This document shows positions 37,555 through 46,624 of a stretch of DNA of 64,000 nt, piece after piece (the stretch's first letter is position 1; each line of letters opens with the position of its first letter). The DNA is taken from positions 1 to 64,000 of the forward strand of contig CACWNR010000007.1 of NCBI GenBank assembly GCA_902762355.1, read 5' to 3'. The translations under genes and the position numbers were made by a program. The notes under the pieces were generated by a model. The model saw only the letters and a list, made by a program, of their open reading frames with translations, did no database searches and was not told where the DNA came from. The DNA comes from an uncultured Bacteroidales bacterium. GTDB taxonomy: Bacteria > Bacteroidota > Bacteroidia > Bacteroidales > Paludibacteraceae.

Positions 37555-40506
37555 CTATTGTATTCTTACGTTTTTCTCCATCGATTGCTTGATGCGTTCA
37601 CGCAGTTCACGCGACTGGTTATCGGCTTTCTGATACCAATGCGGTTTGAAATCCTGCGCAAACTTACACTTCGCCAATTTGATTTTCAGGTCGTCGATAT
37701 TACCGCTCACGTTCACGCCCAGATAAATAGGACTGAGCACATTAATATCGTAATCGAAGGTCATATTTGTGTTATGCCGTCCTCCGAGTGCCACCATGTA
37801 ATTATCCATCTGCACGCAGAGCGGATAGACATCGATCTCATTCTTATAGACGGTGATCTCTGCATTGATCGAGTCAATCTTGTTCTCCGTCTTCTTCTTG
37901 AACATCAGTAACTTGGCTATCTGATCGAAGGTCTTTCCGTCCAGTACCACCAGATCCTTGCCGGTCAGCGAAGCTGCGCCTCGCAACGTACTCATCTTCG
38001 GTTGGTACTGGCTGTTCAAGTACGTCTCAGCCGCCAGGTGGAACTGCGCCGCGCCCTTGAAACTGCTCAACATCGGAACCATCTCTTCCAGATTCGGAAT
38101 CATCGACAATAACTCATCTATATCGATATCGATCATATGGTAGTCAAAACCCAGATAGAGGTGGTTACGACGCGGGGTCTTGTAGATAGCCGTGAGTTGC
38201 AACTTAGCCGCGCGGCAGACAAAACCCACCTCATCCAAGATCACCGTTCCGTCCTTGACGTAGATACCGCCCTTCAGGTCTTTGGCGTTCTGGTTGAAGA
38301 TATCCACCTCGCGCATGTGGGTATGCAGTTGCAGGTCGACATCCTTCGGAACGAGGAACGGATCGCTCTCGCTTTTCGGCTCTTGACTCTCCGCTTTCGA
38401 CTCTTCACTTGGCTCCTCTTCACTACCCTCATCGGCACTGAACCAAGCCAACAATTGGTTGGCGTCGCAGTGGTTGGACACAACCTCCAGTTCGCCTTGC
38501 AGCACGTCTTCGTGGCGGAACCACTTACCGATATGACGCACATTACCCTTCAGTTCCAGATCGGACTTACCCAACTCAATACGGCTGTTGTCAATGGTCA
38601 TCTCGCGGTTGGAGTACTTGAACTCAATGGACGGAATAACAACCGGTTCCGGAAGCCGTGCCGGCATATTCAGTTCACCGTTCTTGAGGTTGATCTTCAA
38701 TCGCGGATTCCATTTCAGCAACGCATTCTCGCCATCCTTATTATACCGCGCCGCCGCCTCGAGTGCCAGCGCACCCGTCTTCGCCTTCAGTTCTTCACCC
38801 ATCTTGGCGTTCAATGCAGCCGTCTTGAGTTTGGCACTCACTTTCTGTCCGCCGTCCACAAAAGCCTCTAATTCGGACGCTTTCAAATCGGCAAAGATCG
38901 TGTCGTACTTCGCATCCAACGCATCAAAAGACAGTGCAGCGAAATACTCCTGCTTTTTATCCAATACGTTTGCTACCTCGGCACGGATAACCGGCGCATC
39001 GATCATGGCGTGGGTGTCGTCGCCCATGACGAAGTCGATCTTATCCGTCTCTAAGCCCACGCGTGCCCAACTAACAGACTTGCGGGAAGGTTGGTCATTG
39101 GGAATCTGCACCTTGACATGCGTCTTCGGCAACACGGCTAACATCGAGTCTTGCTCATAACGCAGATCCTTCAAATCCAGATCCGCGGCAATACGTCCCT
39201 TATGCAGGCGCATATTGGTCAAATCACTCAAGCGTATCTTGGCACTCGCCGTACCTTTGGTCGAACCGGTAACACGCATCGAGTCCGGCATAAAATACGC
39301 GAAGTCCGGCAGGTTGGCATCCAACTTAAGTTGGATATCCAATAACATATCGCCCATCAGGTCGTTCACCTTACCCGTCGCACTGACCTTGCTGTCTTTC
39401 GTCTTCGCTACCAGCTTATTGATGGTCACATGGGACTTACCGCCTTTATTGAGATTTAGCGCAGCGTTTGCATCCAGTGCCAAGTCACGTAGCGTATAAG
39501 GCAACGGTTTATATGCCCCCTTGCCGTCTTCCAATACCAAATGGGCATCGATAAGCGGCATAGAGGTATCGCTATAAACGCCCTTAACCGTTGCCTCCAG
39601 TTGAACCGCACCGTCCACATCGATATCATTCAAACCCTCCGTGAACTTAGCCGGCACTAGTGCCAAAAGCGGTTGGATTTGCCATTTACCTGTCTCTATC
39701 TTGGCATCGATAGCAATACTGTCGCCAAGTGTGACGTCTCCTTCCATGCGTACTTGGAAGTCATTGATAGCCAAACGCAGACCATCGAAGGCGAAATGCA
39801 TCGAATCCAGATTCATCGCCATAGGAGCAATCAGTTCGAGATGCAGACTGTCTGCATAAGTTTCACCCCTGAGTTGTGCACATACGTCTTGCGCATCCAA
39901 GGCGATGAGCATGTCATCCCAACTCTGTGCTTTCGCGCTCAGTTCGGTCTCTCCAAGCGAAGCCTCGATAGTATCTTTTTTATCGATGAAATCGATGGCT
40001 TTTGCTTTGATACGCAATCCGTCTACGGTCAGTTGATCGAAAGGCAACGAGAAAGCCGTGGTGTCTTCTTCTGTAGTATCCGGGGACGTGACAAACGCAC
40101 CCGTAAGGTTCGTCGTACCATCCTCTGCAATGAAGAAATGCACGCTGGCATCATCCAAGATTGCTTCATGCACATGGAGGTTATTATGGTTGAGAAACTC
40201 CATGACGTCCACCGTGGCAATCAAATGTTTGGCCTCAACCACGGTGTCATTCTGCGCACCGGCTTTAGGATTGATGAGTAGTAAACCGTCGGCACGCAAA
40301 CCAAAGCGAGGGAAAGTCGAGAAGAAAGTCAAATCGACCTCACCTATCTCGTACTCGCAAGCCACAAACTTATCCGCCGCTTGGCGAGCAATCGGTGTCA
40401 AACGCTCCGGCGTAAAAATGACATACATCGCGATACAAACGACTGCAACGACCGTCATCACAAGACCAAACAGCGTCCAACTGATGATTTTAAGCGCTTT
40501 TTTCAT
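37555..40506 (-). CDS. AsmA-family inner-membrane anchored protein
   Basis: 983 residues. One N-terminal TM (about 8-30), then FTPERLTPIARQAADKFVACEYEIGEVDLTF, the AsmA N-terminal signature, and a long beta-rich periplasmic region of the bridge-like lipid-transfer type. The C-terminal AsmA_2 motif lies near the end (DFKPHWYQK). An acidic, repetitive linker rich in E and S (residues about 695-712; DNA 38371-38425) resembles the inserted words seen elsewhere. Probable role: phospholipid transport or outer-membrane homeostasis. Confidence 0.87.
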   Translation of the reverse strand: MKKALKIISWTLFGLVMTVVAVVCIAMYVIFTPERLTPIARQAADKFVACEYEIGEVDLTFFSTFPRFGLRADGLLLINPKAGAQNDTVVEAKHLIATVDVMEFLNHNNLHVHEAILDDASVHFFIAEDGTTNLTGAFVTSPDTTEEDTTAFSLPFDQLTVDGLRIKAKAIDFIDKKDTIEASLGETELSAKAQSWDDMLIALDAQDVCAQLRGETYADSLHLELIAPMAMNLDSMHFAFDGLRLAINDFQVRMEGDVTLGDSIAIDAKIETGKWQIQPLLALVPAKFTEGLNDIDVDGAVQLEATVKGVYSDTSMPLIDAHLVLEDGKGAYKPLPYTLRDLALDANAALNLNKGGKSHVTINKLVAKTKDSKVSATGKVNDLMGDMLLDIQLKLDANLPDFAYFMPDSMRVTGSTKGTASAKIRLSDLTNMRLHKGRIAADLDLKDLRYEQDSMLAVLPKTHVKVQIPNDQPSRKSVSWARVGLETDKIDFVMGDDTHAMIDAPVIRAEVANVLDKKQEYFAALSFDALDAKYDTIFADLKASELEAFVDGGQKVSAKLKTAALNAKMGEELKAKTGALALEAAARYNKDGENALLKWNPRLKINLKNGELNMPARLPEPVVIPSIEFKYSNREMTIDNSRIELGKSDLELKGNVRHIGKWFRHEDVLQGELEVVSNHCDANQLLAWFSADEGSEEEPSEESKAESQEPKSESDPFLVPKDVDLQLHTHMREVDIFNQNAKDLKGGIYVKDGTVILDEVGFVCRAAKLQLTAIYKTPRRNHLYLGFDYHMIDIDIDELLSMIPNLEEMVPMLSSFKGAAQFHLAAETYLNSQYQPKMSTLRGAASLTGKDLVVLDGKTFDQIAKLLMFKKKTENKIDSINAEITVYKNEIDVYPLCVQMDNYMVALGGRHNTNMTFDYDINVLSPIYLGVNVSGNIDDLKIKLAKCKFAQDFKPHWYQKADNQSRELRERIKQSMEKNVRIQ

Positions 40507-40910
40507 TTTTTGGTAAAGCTAAACTTGATACTGGTATGATCTTTCTCGTAGTACGAGAGTTTGGTATCATTCAAAGCGGAAATGATATACACTTTAGGTA
40601 TATCCGCCCAGCCGTAGTCCATCTTGTGGATCTCCAGCAACTCATTCTTGTTGATGCTGTACTTGAACCATCCGTTTCCGTAGGGCACCAAGTCCTCTTC
40701 ATGTACATCTTCTGCCAGATCCCACTCACGACCGTAGAAATAACCGGCCTCGTCACTCTGCTCGTCCGTGAAACGCACATGGTGCTGCGTGCCATCCTCC
40801 AGCCACAAACCTTGAATATCAGAAGTCCGGAACTCCGGGGTCTCTTTTTGACAACTGCTGAATACCAGACCTACCAGCGCAATAAGCGCCAAATAATAGA
40901 TTTTTTTCAT
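40503..40910 (-). CDS. Lipoprotein with lipocalin-like/META-type domain
   Basis: 135 residues with lipobox VFSSC. The mature part starts SDIQGLWLEDGTQHHVRF and ends TSIKFSFTKK, a small beta-barrel pattern typical of lipocalin-like Bacteroidales lipoproteins. Function unknown. It overlaps ileS (TAATG) and the AsmA gene (ATGA). Confidence 0.75.
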   Translation of the reverse strand: MKKIYYLALIALVGLVFSSCQKETPEFRTSDIQGLWLEDGTQHHVRFTDEQSDEAGYFYGREWDLAEDVHEEDLVPYGNGWFKYSINKNELLEIHKMDYGWADIPKVYIISALNDTKLSYYEKDHTSIKFSFTKK

Positions 40911-43900
40911 TATGCTTTTTCGATTTTGATGTTCACATTATATCCGTCCATCTCTACATTATCGCCTTGTACATCGGCAGCGAGTTGTAGCGAGGTAGCC
41001 AGTACCTGACCGGCGATGTACTCGTTACAATGGAGTACCGCGTTATGGATCTCGGGTTTATCTTCGATAGCCACCTTGATGCGGTCGGTGATCTCCAGAC
41101 CGGACGACTTACGGAGGTTCTGGATACGATTGACGAGCTCACGTGCGATACCTTCTTCAATCAGTTCGTCCGTCAGTTCGATATCAAGGGCGATTGTGAG
41201 AATACCGTTATTCGCCACGAGCCAACCCGGCATATCTTCGGTAATGATCTCCACGTCTTCGGGCACGAGCGTGTAGTCCAGCAAGGTGAACTGACCGTCC
41301 GCTTCCATCTTGGCGATGTCATCCTGGCTCATCTTGCTAATGGCCTCCGCGAGGGCTTTCATCTGACCACCCACTTTCTTACCCAGCACTTTGAACTGCG
41401 GTTTGATCTTTTTCACAAGTTTGATCTCACTCTGCTCTGCCGGCACGATAACGAGTTCCTTCACGTTCACTTCGCTCTTGATCAGATCGGCTACATGGAG
41501 CAAGGCATCGGTCGTCTCTTTGTCCGGCGTCGGAATAACGGCTTTCTGCAGCGGCTGACGTACGTTTTTCTCTGCGCGCTTACGGAGCGAGAGGATCGTA
41601 GAGGTGGCTTGTTGCGCGAGGTACATCTGACGCTCCAGATTGAGGTCAATAAGCGCCTCATTTACCTTCGGCCAATCACTTAAATGCACGGTTTCATCGG
41701 TCAAATCACGATAGAGACGGTCTGCATAGAACGGTGCATTCGGTGCCATGAGTTGAGCAATGGTCTTCAGACAGGTATAGAGCGTCTCATAGGCCGCTTG
41801 TTTGTCGGCGTCCATCTCACCGCCCCAGAAACGTTTGCGATTCAGACGAACGTACCAGTTACTCAAATCGTCTTGTACGAAATCGCTGATAGCACGGCCT
41901 GCCTTGGTAGGTTCATAAGCCTCGTAGGCTTCGGTCACTTCCTTCACGAGCGAGTTCAGTTTGCTCAGAATCCAACGGTCGATCTCCGAATACTGACCTT
42001 TGAAAGCGGACGGCTGCCAGTTGTCTACATTGGCGTACAACGCAAAGAAGCCGTAGGTGTTATACAGCGTACCGAAGAACTTACGGCGTACCTCATCCAC
42101 TCCTTCCGGATCGAACTTAAGGTTCTCCCACGGGCTCGAATTGGTTAACATATACCAACGAACGGGGTCTGCTCCATAGGTATCAAGTGCACCAAACGGA
42201 TCGACGGCATTGCCCAGACGTTTACTCATCTTATTGCCGTTCTTATCGAGCACCAGACCATTCGAAATAACATTCTTGTATGCCACCGTTCCCTCAATCA
42301 TCGTGTGGATAGCGTGCAGTGTGAAGAACCATCCGCGGGTTTGGTCCACACCCTCGGAGATGAAGTCTGCCGTACGCGGGGCGTCTGCGTTCTCGAACGG
42401 ATAGTGGTTCTGTGCATAAGGCATAGCGCCGCTATCAAACCACACATCGATCAGATCCAACTCACGCTTCATCGGTTTGCCACTCGGAGAAACGAGCACG
42501 ATAGCATCTACGTACGGACGATGCAGATCGATGACAGACGGATCGTAGTTGGCCTTGGAATAATCACCTACTTTATGCTTCGGCCAAGGGTTGGCTTTCA
42601 TGAAGCCCGCCTTCACAGATTTCTCGATTTCATCGAACAATTCTGCGATTGAACCAATACAAATCTCCTCTTTACCATCCTCGGTGCGCCAGATAGGCAG
42701 CGGTGTTCCCCAATAACGTGAACGGCTGAGGTTCCAATCATTGAGGTTATTGAGCCATTGACCGAAACGCCCCGTACCGGTGCTCTCCGGTTGCCAGTTG
42801 ATGGTCTGGTTGAGCGCAATCATCTCATCACGCGCTTTGGTCGATTGGATGAACCAAGAGTCAAGCGGGTAGTAGATAACCGGCTTGTCGGTACGCCAGC
42901 AGTGGGGATACGAGTGCACATGTTTCTCGGTCTTGAGCAAACGACCGTCCGCTTTCATCTCCATACAGAGGTGCAAATCGAGTGACTCATCTTTATCGGT
43001 GAGATTCGGGTCATAGGCATTCTTCACAAAACGTCCGGCGTATTTACCGTAGAGTTCGGTATTGACGTTGTCTTTTACCCACGCTTCATCAAGATCCTCA
43101 ATCTTCCAATATTTTCCGGTGAAATCGACCATAGGACGCGGTCCGAAGTCTTTGGTCTGCATGTAGAGACCGGGCACACCGGCGGCATCACCAACCTTCT
43201 TATCATCCGCACCGAACGTAGGCGCGATATGCACGATACCCGTACCGTCTTCCGTGGTCACGTAGTCACCCGGGATAACACGGAAAGCACCCTTACCCGG
43301 ATTCACCCACGGGAATAACGGATCATATTCAAGACCCACGAGATCCGCACCTTTGTAGCGGGCTACGATCTCGGCATTATCGAAATAAGCCGACAGACGG
43401 GTTTCCGCCAAAATAATATGTTCACCGCTCTCGAGCGCAATCTCCACGTAGTCGATCTTCGGGCCTACGCAGAGTGCTGTATTACTCGGCAAGGTCCACG
43501 GAGTGGTCGTCCAAGCGATGATATACCGGCCGTCTTTAAGATGGAACTTCGCCGTACAAGTGAGGTCTTTGACGTCCCGATAACAACCCGGTTGGTTCAA
43601 CTCATGCGAGCTCAAACCCGTTCCGGCTGCCGGCGAATACGGCTGAATAGTGTAGCCCTTGTAGAGGTAACCCTTCTTGTAGAGTTCCTTGAGCAAGTAC
43701 CACAAGGTCTCGATATACTTGTTGTCGTAGGTGATGTACGGATCATCGAGATCCACCCAATAACCCATCTGCTTGGTGAGGTTCGTCCACTCCTTCGTGT
43801 ACTTCATTACCTCACGGCGGCAGGCCGCATTATACTCATCTACGGAGATCTTCTTGCCGATATCCTCTTTGGTGATACCGAGCATTTTCTCTACGCCCAA

Positions 43901-44182
43901 CTCAACCGGCAGACCGTGCGTGTCCCAACCGGCCTTACGGCGCACCTGATAGCCCTGCATGGTCTTGAAACGGCAGAACGTATCCTTGATAGTACGCGCC
44001 ATAACGTGGTGAATACCCGGCATTCCGTTTGCTGAAGGAGGTCCTTCAAAGAACAAAAACTGCGGATGTCCCTCGCGTGTAGATACACTCTTTTCAAATA
44101 GATTCTCTTGTTCCCACTGCGCCAAAACCTCGCGGCTGAGCGCAGCCAAATCCAATCGTTTGTACTCGTTAAATTTTTTCAT
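40910..44182 (-). CDS. ileS: Isoleucyl-tRNA synthetase, IleRS2-like, with a GIHH signature
   Basis: 1090 residues, long form without the C-terminal zinc-finger cysteines, as in the eukaryote-like IleRS2 group. KMSKR is normal (GNKMSKRLGN). The HXGH motif is altered: GPPSANGMPGIHHVMART has G56-I-H58-H59 (44006-44017), with first and third positions swapped. Such GXHH IleRS2 enzymes are known to resist mupirocin very strongly. ATG 44182 is chosen because the family N-terminus starts there and the promoter lies 40 bases upstream; the open frame runs further through the promoter. Confidence 0.96.
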   Translation of the reverse strand: MKKFNEYKRLDLAALSREVLAQWEQENLFEKSVSTREGHPQFLFFEGPPSANGMPGIHHVMARTIKDTFCRFKTMQGYQVRRKAGWDTHGLPVELGVEKMLGITKEDIGKKISVDEYNAACRREVMKYTKEWTNLTKQMGYWVDLDDPYITYDNKYIETLWYLLKELYKKGYLYKGYTIQPYSPAAGTGLSSHELNQPGCYRDVKDLTCTAKFHLKDGRYIIAWTTTPWTLPSNTALCVGPKIDYVEIALESGEHIILAETRLSAYFDNAEIVARYKGADLVGLEYDPLFPWVNPGKGAFRVIPGDYVTTEDGTGIVHIAPTFGADDKKVGDAAGVPGLYMQTKDFGPRPMVDFTGKYWKIEDLDEAWVKDNVNTELYGKYAGRFVKNAYDPNLTDKDESLDLHLCMEMKADGRLLKTEKHVHSYPHCWRTDKPVIYYPLDSWFIQSTKARDEMIALNQTINWQPESTGTGRFGQWLNNLNDWNLSRSRYWGTPLPIWRTEDGKEEICIGSIAELFDEIEKSVKAGFMKANPWPKHKVGDYSKANYDPSVIDLHRPYVDAIVLVSPSGKPMKRELDLIDVWFDSGAMPYAQNHYPFENADAPRTADFISEGVDQTRGWFFTLHAIHTMIEGTVAYKNVISNGLVLDKNGNKMSKRLGNAVDPFGALDTYGADPVRWYMLTNSSPWENLKFDPEGVDEVRRKFFGTLYNTYGFFALYANVDNWQPSAFKGQYSEIDRWILSKLNSLVKEVTEAYEAYEPTKAGRAISDFVQDDLSNWYVRLNRKRFWGGEMDADKQAAYETLYTCLKTIAQLMAPNAPFYADRLYRDLTDETVHLSDWPKVNEALIDLNLERQMYLAQQATSTILSLRKRAEKNVRQPLQKAVIPTPDKETTDALLHVADLIKSEVNVKELVIVPAEQSEIKLVKKIKPQFKVLGKKVGGQMKALAEAISKMSQDDIAKMEADGQFTLLDYTLVPEDVEIITEDMPGWLVANNGILTIALDIELTDELIEEGIARELVNRIQNLRKSSGLEITDRIKVAIEDKPEIHNAVLHCNEYIAGQVLATSLQLAADVQGDNVEMDGYNVNIKIEKA

Positions 44183-44221
44183 TATAGTGTGTTTAATCGT
44201 TTGCAAGCCGTAAAACGGCTG

Positions 44222-44252
44222 CAAAGGTAGTGCTTTTTTCTGACATATGCAA
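44222..44252 (-). promoter_or_regulatory. Promoter for the ileS operon
   Basis: Minus strand: TTGCATAT starting at 44252 (within TTGCATATGTCA) and TACCTTTG starting at 44229, spacing 23. Its T-rich upstream edge is also the U-tract of the pepD terminator. Confidence 0.87.
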
Positions 44253-44279
44253 AAAAATCTGCACTTTTGATGCAGATTT
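44251..44279 (-). terminator. Intrinsic terminator of pepD
   Basis: Minus strand: AAATCTGCA, a 7-base loop, TGCAGATTT, then a run of T ending at 44251. A second perfect hairpin, GTAGTTTG-AAA-CAAACTAC (44292-44310), overlaps the pepD stop codon. Confidence 0.85.
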
Positions 44280-44306
44280 CCTTGTTTATGGGTAGTTTGA
44301 AACAAA

Positions 44307-45764
44307 CTACAAGGCTTGCAGTGTTTGGCAAAGCCAGCGGTAACAACGCTCCGTTGAAGGGATAGAAAGTCGCTCTTGAGGCGAGTGAACGCCGTACATC
44401 TGCGGACCGAAGGAAACCATGTCGAGGTAGGGATATTTCTCCAAGAACAGACCGCACTCCAGACCGGCATGAATTGCGAGCACCTGCGGTTCGGACTTGA
44501 AGAGATCGACATATGCCTTCTTTACTGCCTCCAAAAGCGGAGAGTTGGGGTTCGGTGCCCAACCCGGATATCCGTCTCCGTGCGTCACTTCATCACACGC
44601 CAACGAGAGGGCTTGTTCCACCGCCCATTTGAGGTGGTGTTTGGCCGGTTCTTTGGAGGAGCGTTGAGACGTATTTATCTCGATGAAATCGGAAGAATCA
44701 GCACCTTTTTCTCTTTTCATCTTAATGGACGCGAGGTTAGTGGAGGTCTCCACAAGACCGGGCATTTCCTGACTCATAGCAATCATTCCGTGCGGACATT
44801 CACAGAGCGCCATGATGAGACGATAGGCTTTGTCGGCAGGTACAAATATCTCGGGCATATCGCAGGTCTCGAGTTCCAGACGCATGTCCTTCTCCACTTC
44901 GCCGAAGACACCTTCCATCTGTGCTACGAAATGATTCCACTCGATGCGGATCTGCTCTTTGTACGCCATAGGAATAGCAATGACTGCTTCCGCTTCGCGG
45001 GCGATCGCATTGCGGAGATTACCACCGTTGATAGAGGCCAACTGTATCTCCGTCTGCGGCCAGATACGTGCAAGAAACCACACAAGGAACTGATTCGCGT
45101 TCGCGCGACCTTTATTGATATCATCCCCGGAGTGACCTCCCATGAGTCCGCTGACACTCAGACGGATAGCCAACTTATCACCTGTCACTTCTAACCTCTC
45201 ACCTTTATAGTGCATCTTCGCTAATGTGTCGATTCCACCGGCACAACCGATGAAGATCTGACCGTCGTCTTCGGAATCAAGATTGATGAGTCGTTTGGAT
45301 TGCAGCATCCCATCTTGCAGTTTCATCGCGCCGGTAAGACCGGTCTCCTCGTCCACCGTGAAGAGGCATTCGATAGCCGGATGTTGCAGGTTGGGATCGG
45401 TGATCACAGCAAGCGCCATAGAGATACCGATGCCGTTATCTGCGCCGAGGGTGGTACCCCTCGCTTTGAGCCATTCACCGTCCACATAGGTCTGAATAGG
45501 ATCGGTCATGAAGTCATGTTGTACGTCGCCGTTTTTCTCACAAACCATGTCCATGTGGGCTTGAAGGATGACCCCTTCGTGGTTCTCGTATCCGGGTGTT
45601 GCGGGCACACGCATGATAACATTCATTGCCTCGTCAGCCACGCATTCGATGTGATGAGCTGCAGCAAAATCCTGCAACCATTTACTGATTCGCTCCTCGT
45701 GTTTGGACGGACGAGGTACTTGATTGATTTGCGCAAAAATGTCAAAAACTGCTTTCGGTTCCAT
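44307..45764 (-). CDS. pepD: Aminoacyl-histidine / cytosol non-specific dipeptidase (M20)
   Basis: 485 residues, the usual PepD length. Metal ligands in LQAHMDMVCE, GADNGIGIS, TVDEETGL and NLDSEDDG; MGGHSGDDI is diagnostic. It cleaves Xaa-His and other dipeptides. Residues around YKGERLEVTGDK (DNA 45172-45206) look like a repeat-derived loop. It is a single-gene transcript with its own promoter and terminator. Confidence 0.94.
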   Translation of the reverse strand: MEPKAVFDIFAQINQVPRPSKHEERISKWLQDFAAAHHIECVADEAMNVIMRVPATPGYENHEGVILQAHMDMVCEKNGDVQHDFMTDPIQTYVDGEWLKARGTTLGADNGIGISMALAVITDPNLQHPAIECLFTVDEETGLTGAMKLQDGMLQSKRLINLDSEDDGQIFIGCAGGIDTLAKMHYKGERLEVTGDKLAIRLSVSGLMGGHSGDDINKGRANANQFLVWFLARIWPQTEIQLASINGGNLRNAIAREAEAVIAIPMAYKEQIRIEWNHFVAQMEGVFGEVEKDMRLELETCDMPEIFVPADKAYRLIMALCECPHGMIAMSQEMPGLVETSTNLASIKMKREKGADSSDFIEINTSQRSSKEPAKHHLKWAVEQALSLACDEVTHGDGYPGWAPNPNSPLLEAVKKAYVDLFKSEPQVLAIHAGLECGLFLEKYPYLDMVSFGPQMYGVHSPQERLSIPSTERCYRWLCQTLQAL

Positions 45765-45796
45765 ATACTATTCGATTTAAATTATCAATTTCGGCA

Positions 45797-45826
45797 CAAA
45801 GTTACAACTTTTTTTGCATATATCAA
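45797..45826 (-). promoter_or_regulatory. Probable pepD promoter, sharing its -33 region with the divergent promoter
   Basis: Minus strand: TTG (from TTTTGATATATGC) with first T at 45826 and TAACTTTG from 45804, spacing 22. The upstream element overlaps the plus-strand TTGCATAT, and together they form the near-palindrome TTTTGCATATATCAAAA. Confidence 0.65.
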
Positions 45827-45844
45827 AATTTTATAGTACCTTTG
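45814..45844 (+). promoter_or_regulatory. Promoter for the beta-barrel protein gene
   Basis: TTGCATAT at 45814-45821 and TACCTTTG at 45837-45844, spacing 23. The ATG at 45855 is just 11 bases past the -7 box, so the mRNA has almost no leader. Confidence 0.87.
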
Positions 45845-45854
45845 CAGCCGATTT

Positions 45855-46622
45855 ATGAGACAATTCGGAGTAATAGTGCTTTTTTTGAGCCTCAGCGTGT
45901 GCGCGTTGTGGGCAGATGACACCAAGCAACCGGCCTATCAAATAGCCGATAACTCGTTCTTTGACCCCACGCGCAAAGTGGAGAAAGAAAAGAGTTATGA
46001 GTTCGGTGTGGAGTACCGTATTGAGGTGGGATACGCGCAACACGATCAGCATGTGCGCAATCTGTCTTATCCGGGATTGTACTTACACGGCATTCGTTTA
46101 GGTGCCAGTTTCACCTTCAATCTGCCGATTCATTTCGGTTTGCAGACCGGTGTTTATTATACACTCCTTTACGGTCGCAACGAGCAACACTGGCGTTCAA
46201 TGGACGCGCCAAGCGTACAGGCGGAGTACATCAACCACCGTGTGCTGGAGCATAATCTGACGATTCCCGTGCGCGCGTATTACACGATTCCTCTTTGGAA
46301 GAAACTGAACCTGTTCTTCTATACAGGTCCCCAACTGCATATCGGTTTGGCGCAAAAAGATTACATGGACAAGCATCTGAGCACGAAAACCGAAGCGTGG
46401 TTACGGACGATAGGCGTTGAGACCGAGCCTTATGACCGTTACGCAGACGAACTGATTCGCGCCAATATCCAATGGGGTTTAGGCGGTGGTCTGGAATGGG
46501 ATCGGTATCGTTTGCAGTCGGGCTACGATTTCGGTCTGAACAATCTGGTTAAGAACAAACAACTCCCCAAACAGCACATGTCTGAATGGGGATGGTTCGT
46601 AAGCTTCTGCTACAGATTCTAA
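45855..46622 (+). CDS. Outer-membrane beta-barrel protein (PorT-like fold)
   Basis: 255 residues: signal peptide ending CALWA, then alternating amphipathic strands and a C-terminal aromatic signal (VSFCYRF), as expected for an 8- to 10-stranded outer-membrane barrel of the OMP_b-brl type. Substrate or role unknown. It is monocistronic, nearly leaderless, and ends 2 bases from the convergent AsmA-like gene. Confidence 0.8.
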   Translation: MRQFGVIVLFLSLSVCALWADDTKQPAYQIADNSFFDPTRKVEKEKSYEFGVEYRIEVGYAQHDQHVRNLSYPGLYLHGIRLGASFTFNLPIHFGLQTGVYYTLLYGRNEQHWRSMDAPSVQAEYINHRVLEHNLTIPVRAYYTIPLWKKLNLFFYTGPQLHIGLAQKDYMDKHLSTKTEAWLRTIGVETEPYDRYADELIRANIQWGLGGGLEWDRYRLQSGYDFGLNNLVKNKQLPKQHMSEWGWFVSFCYRF

Positions 46623-46624
46623 AT

